A model generated the notes under the pieces. The model ran no database searches. It was not told where the DNA came from and saw nothing but the letters and a program-made list of their open reading frames with translations. 64,000 nt of DNA. It comes from Acidobacteriota bacterium (GTDB lineage Bacteria > Acidobacteriota > Terriglobia > Bryobacterales > Bryobacteraceae). The DNA is taken from positions 64,345 to 128,344 of the forward strand of contig JAFDVZ010000023.1 of the NCBI GenBank assembly GCA_018268715.1, read 5' to 3'. Shown one piece after another: positions 61,987 to 64,000 of the stretch. Both the position numbers and the translations under genes were made by a program. Position 1 is the stretch's first letter. The number at the start of each line of letters is the position of its first letter.

Positions 61987-63161
61987 TGAACATCTTCACC
62001 AAGGCGGTCCACGTCGGCGACCGCAGAAAACCTGGCCCGCATATTCCCGTAACGGCGCCCATCACCACGGCCTCGAGTTATGTTTATGAGACGATGCAGC
62101 AGCTCGATGACGTATTCGCGGCGCCGGACAGCGGATATTGTTACGCGCGCTACGACAATCCGACTAACTCGGGTTTGGAGGAGTTAGTCACGGCGCTCGA
62201 GAACGGCCATGGCACGCTGGCTTGTTCATCGGGCATGGCGGCGCTGAACGCGGCCATTCAGACCGCCCTGCTGGACCGTCCGAAGAGGATCGTGGCGGCG
62301 AACGCGCTGTATGGGGCCACCATCAGCCTGCTCGATAAGTTATTGGACCCCTTCGGCGTTCCGACGACCTACGTCGACATCTGCGACCTGGGCGCGGTGG
62401 AGCGGGCGATCGCCGAGACAAAGCCCGGCTGCGTGCTGCTCGAAACGATCTCGAATCCGCTGCTGCGGGTGGGGGCGATCGACCGGATCGCGGAGATGAC
62501 TCGCGGGGCCGGGGCCGCCCTGGTGGTGGATAACACGTTCGCGACGCCCTTGTTGGTGCGCCCGCTCGAGTTGGGAGCGCACATGGTGGTGCACAGCGCG
62601 ACCAAGTACCTGGCCGGGCACGGCGACGTGCTGGGCGGTCTGATCACTTCCGACCAGGAGCACTACGCCGTTCTGCGCCAGGTTTCCCGCATCTATGGAC
62701 CGGTGCTGGGACCCTTCGAATCGTACCTCACCATGCGGGGCGTCAAGACGTTCGCCCTTCGCATGGAGCGGCAATGCGCCAACGCCTGCCGCGTGGCGTC
62801 GTGGCTGGCGACGAACCCGAAGGTGGGGAAGGTGAATTTCACCGCCGATTCCGCTCATCCGGACGCGGCGACGATCGCGCGCCTGTTCCCCAAAGGGCTC
62901 TACGGCGCCATGATCAGCTTCGAGTTGCGGGACGCCGGCAGGGCCGAGGTGTTCGCTTTCATGGACCGACTGAAGCTGATCGTGCGAGCGACGTCGCTGG
63001 GCGACGTTCACAGCATGATGCTGTATCCGGCCATGGCTTCGCATCGCGACCTGCCTCCGAAGCAACGCGAACGGCTAGGCATCCGGGACAGCCTGGTGCG
63101 GCTGTCGGTAGGCATCGAAGCGGCCGAGGATATCATCGAAGACCTCGACCGGGCGCTGTAA
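61986..63161 (+). CDS. Trans-sulfuration PLP enzyme (cystathionine/methionine gamma-lyase or synthase)
   Basis: 391 residues, Cys/Met metabolism PLP family. YARYDNPTNSGLEEL, LACSSGMAALNAAI, VVDNTFATPLLVRPLELGA and the PLP lysine in SATKYLAGHGDVLGG. The family includes MetB, MetC, MetZ, MGL and CTH, which cannot be separated by eye. Start overlaps the cysS stop, suggesting a shared role in cysteine/methionine supply. Confidence 0.92.
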   Translation: MNIFTKAVHVGDRRKPGPHIPVTAPITTASSYVYETMQQLDDVFAAPDSGYCYARYDNPTNSGLEELVTALENGHGTLACSSGMAALNAAIQTALLDRPKRIVAANALYGATISLLDKLLDPFGVPTTYVDICDLGAVERAIAETKPGCVLLETISNPLLRVGAIDRIAEMTRGAGAALVVDNTFATPLLVRPLELGAHMVVHSATKYLAGHGDVLGGLITSDQEHYAVLRQVSRIYGPVLGPFESYLTMRGVKTFALRMERQCANACRVASWLATNPKVGKVNFTADSAHPDAATIARLFPKGLYGAMISFELRDAGRAEVFAFMDRLKLIVRATSLGDVHSMMLYPAMASHRDLPPKQRERLGIRDSLVRLSVGIEAAEDIIEDLDRAL

Positions 63162-63165
63162 CGGC

Positions 63166-64000
63166 CTATGCCGCGGGACTCGGGGTCGCGCCGCCGTCGT
63201 CGCGCACTCTCGACATAAGGGCGGCGGCGAGGATCATGAACAGTCCTCCCGCCATCACCGCAAGCACGCGATCGTTGTGCAGCACGTTGGCCATCACCCA
63301 GCCGAACACCAGCGATGCGATGATTTCCGGCGTCACGATGGCGAAGTTGAAAATACCCATGTAGATGCCCGTCTTGTCCGGCGGAAGACAGCCGGCCAGG
63401 ATGGCGTAGGGCATCGCGAGTGTGCTGGCCCACACAATGCCCACCCCCGTCATCGATAGCAGCAGCAGCCACTTGTCGTGAATGACGGCGATCGACAGCA
63501 GTCCCGCGGCGCCGCACAGCAGACAAACGGCGTGGGTGGCGCGCCGGCCGATGCGCGCGGCGATGGAAGGCAACAGCCAGGAGAAGGCGAAGCACACGGC
63601 CGAATACATGGCGAAGCAGAGGCCGGCCCACTCGACACCCTCCGTGTAAAGCGGCGACTTCTCATCCGGGGCGCCGAACACGTTGCGCGCGACGGCCGGG
63701 GCGAAGTAGAGCCACATGCAGAAGAACCCAAGCCAGGTGAAAAACTGAACCAGCGCGAGGCGCCGCATGGTGTCGGGCGTCTTTGAGATCGACTCCAGGA
63801 TTTCTCGCGCGTTCGCCATCAGGCCCACGCTTTCAGCCTTCTTGCGGCGGAAGGCGTCGAGGTCGGCGGGCGGATATTCCTTCGTACTGAAGATCGTCCA
63901 CAGCACCGCGCCGAGAAACGCGACCGCGCCCGTGTAAAACGAGAACCGGACCGAGATCGGAATCGAGCCGGCGGTGCGCGCCTCCGTGAGTCCGAAGACA
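63166..64000 (-). CDS. MFS sugar transporter (SLC45/GPH-like), cut by window end
   Basis: The frame is open through base 64000, so the N-terminus lies outside. Visible are about 277 C-terminal residues with six or seven helices, including FTWLGFFCMWLYFAPAVA, IAARIGRRATHAVCLLCG and LAMPYAILAGCLPPDKTG. The last matches the SLC45/sucrose:proton symporter type (PYAxL...P). It probably imports a disaccharide. It converges on the trans-sulfuration enzyme gene. Confidence 0.8.
   Translation of the reverse strand, partial: VFGLTEARTAGSIPISVRFSFYTGAVAFLGAVLWTIFSTKEYPPADLDAFRRKKAESVGLMANAREILESISKTPDTMRRLALVQFFTWLGFFCMWLYFAPAVARNVFGAPDEKSPLYTEGVEWAGLCFAMYSAVCFAFSWLLPSIAARIGRRATHAVCLLCGAAGLLSIAVIHDKWLLLLSMTGVGIVWASTLAMPYAILAGCLPPDKTGIYMGIFNFAIVTPEIIASLVFGWVMANVLHNDRVLAVMAGGLFMILAAALMSRVRDDGGATPSPAA

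Noticed and set aside
1-64000. CRISPR arrays, tRNA or rRNA genes, insertion sequences
   Set aside because: I looked for regularly spaced repeats, tRNA TTCGA/CCA patterns, rRNA core sequences and transposase motifs and saw none; short tRNA-like stretches did not fold.

Overview
This is a GC-rich (about 65% by eye), gene-dense bacterial window with about 51 protein genes, many GTG or TTG starts, and many 1-8 base overlaps between neighbours. I found no rRNA, tRNA, CRISPR array, insertion sequence or prophage, and no gene-free stretch reaches 300 bases. The gene content suggests an Acidobacteriota member close to Bryobacterales/Solibacter: an 'acidobacterial duplicated orphan permease', a CRTAC1/ASPIC-UnbV protein, many secreted Gfo/Idh/MocA, ThuA and amidohydrolase proteins, an orphan Flp pilin and a cdaA-cdaR-glmM operon. 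That placement is inference from gene families, since no marker RNA is present.

Layout. 1-2.9 kb: end of a GH42 beta-galactosidase and a sulfatase. 2.9-6.2 kb: hpt overlapping a kinase-like/nuclease-like protein, divergent from a membrane-anchored MutS-like ATPase. 6.2-8.1 kb: a LarA-like protein and an orphan Flp pilin. 8.1-11 kb (minus): HpnB-like glycosyltransferase, a short QW-repeat cyclase-like protein and a DUF362 protein. 11-15.1 kb (plus): secreted oxidoreductase, cation/proton antiporter, cyclase-family hydrolase and MFS exporter. 15.1-23.1 kb (minus): cdaA-cdaR-glmM followed by an FkbH-ACP protein and a giant GT-GT-thioesterase fusion. 23.2-24.6 kb: His-rich Ni/Co transporter. 24.8-32.2 kb: a small protein with a structured leader, a sugar-oxidation cassette (dehydrogenase, isomerase, double ThuA), an amidohydrolase and a GH2 enzyme. 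32.2-40.5 kb: CRTAC1 protein, motA-motB with a sigma-28-like promoter, a GT87-like membrane protein, a diguanylate cyclase and a LytS/LytR-type two-component system. 40.5-49.5 kb: small membrane protein, RluA-type enzyme, DUF2891, histone-H1-like protein, aldo/keto reductase, SRPBCC protein, esterase, class II DAHP synthase, and a permease gene broken by an in-frame stop. 49.6-55.1 kb (minus): esterase, AGPS-like FAD oxidase, GlpD and FGGY kinase. 55.3-64 kb: CCA-adding enzyme, XerD-type recombinase, 2'-5' RNA ligase family protein, zinc dehydrogenase, cysS, a trans-sulfuration enzyme and a partial MFS sugar transporter.

The best candidate for an undescribed system is the pair at 15115-20160. 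An FkbH-type HAD domain fused to an acyl carrier protein lies next to two tandem glycosyltransferases fused to a type II thioesterase, with no NRPS or PKS modules in the window. The domain logic suggests carrier-tethered glycosylation of a glycerate unit. Other points worth following are the kinase/nuclease-like partner of hpt, strong over-representation of the word GAGTTA/TAACTC, the nonsense codon in the permease, and two unusual hairpin regions (24679-24745 and 43276-43359).
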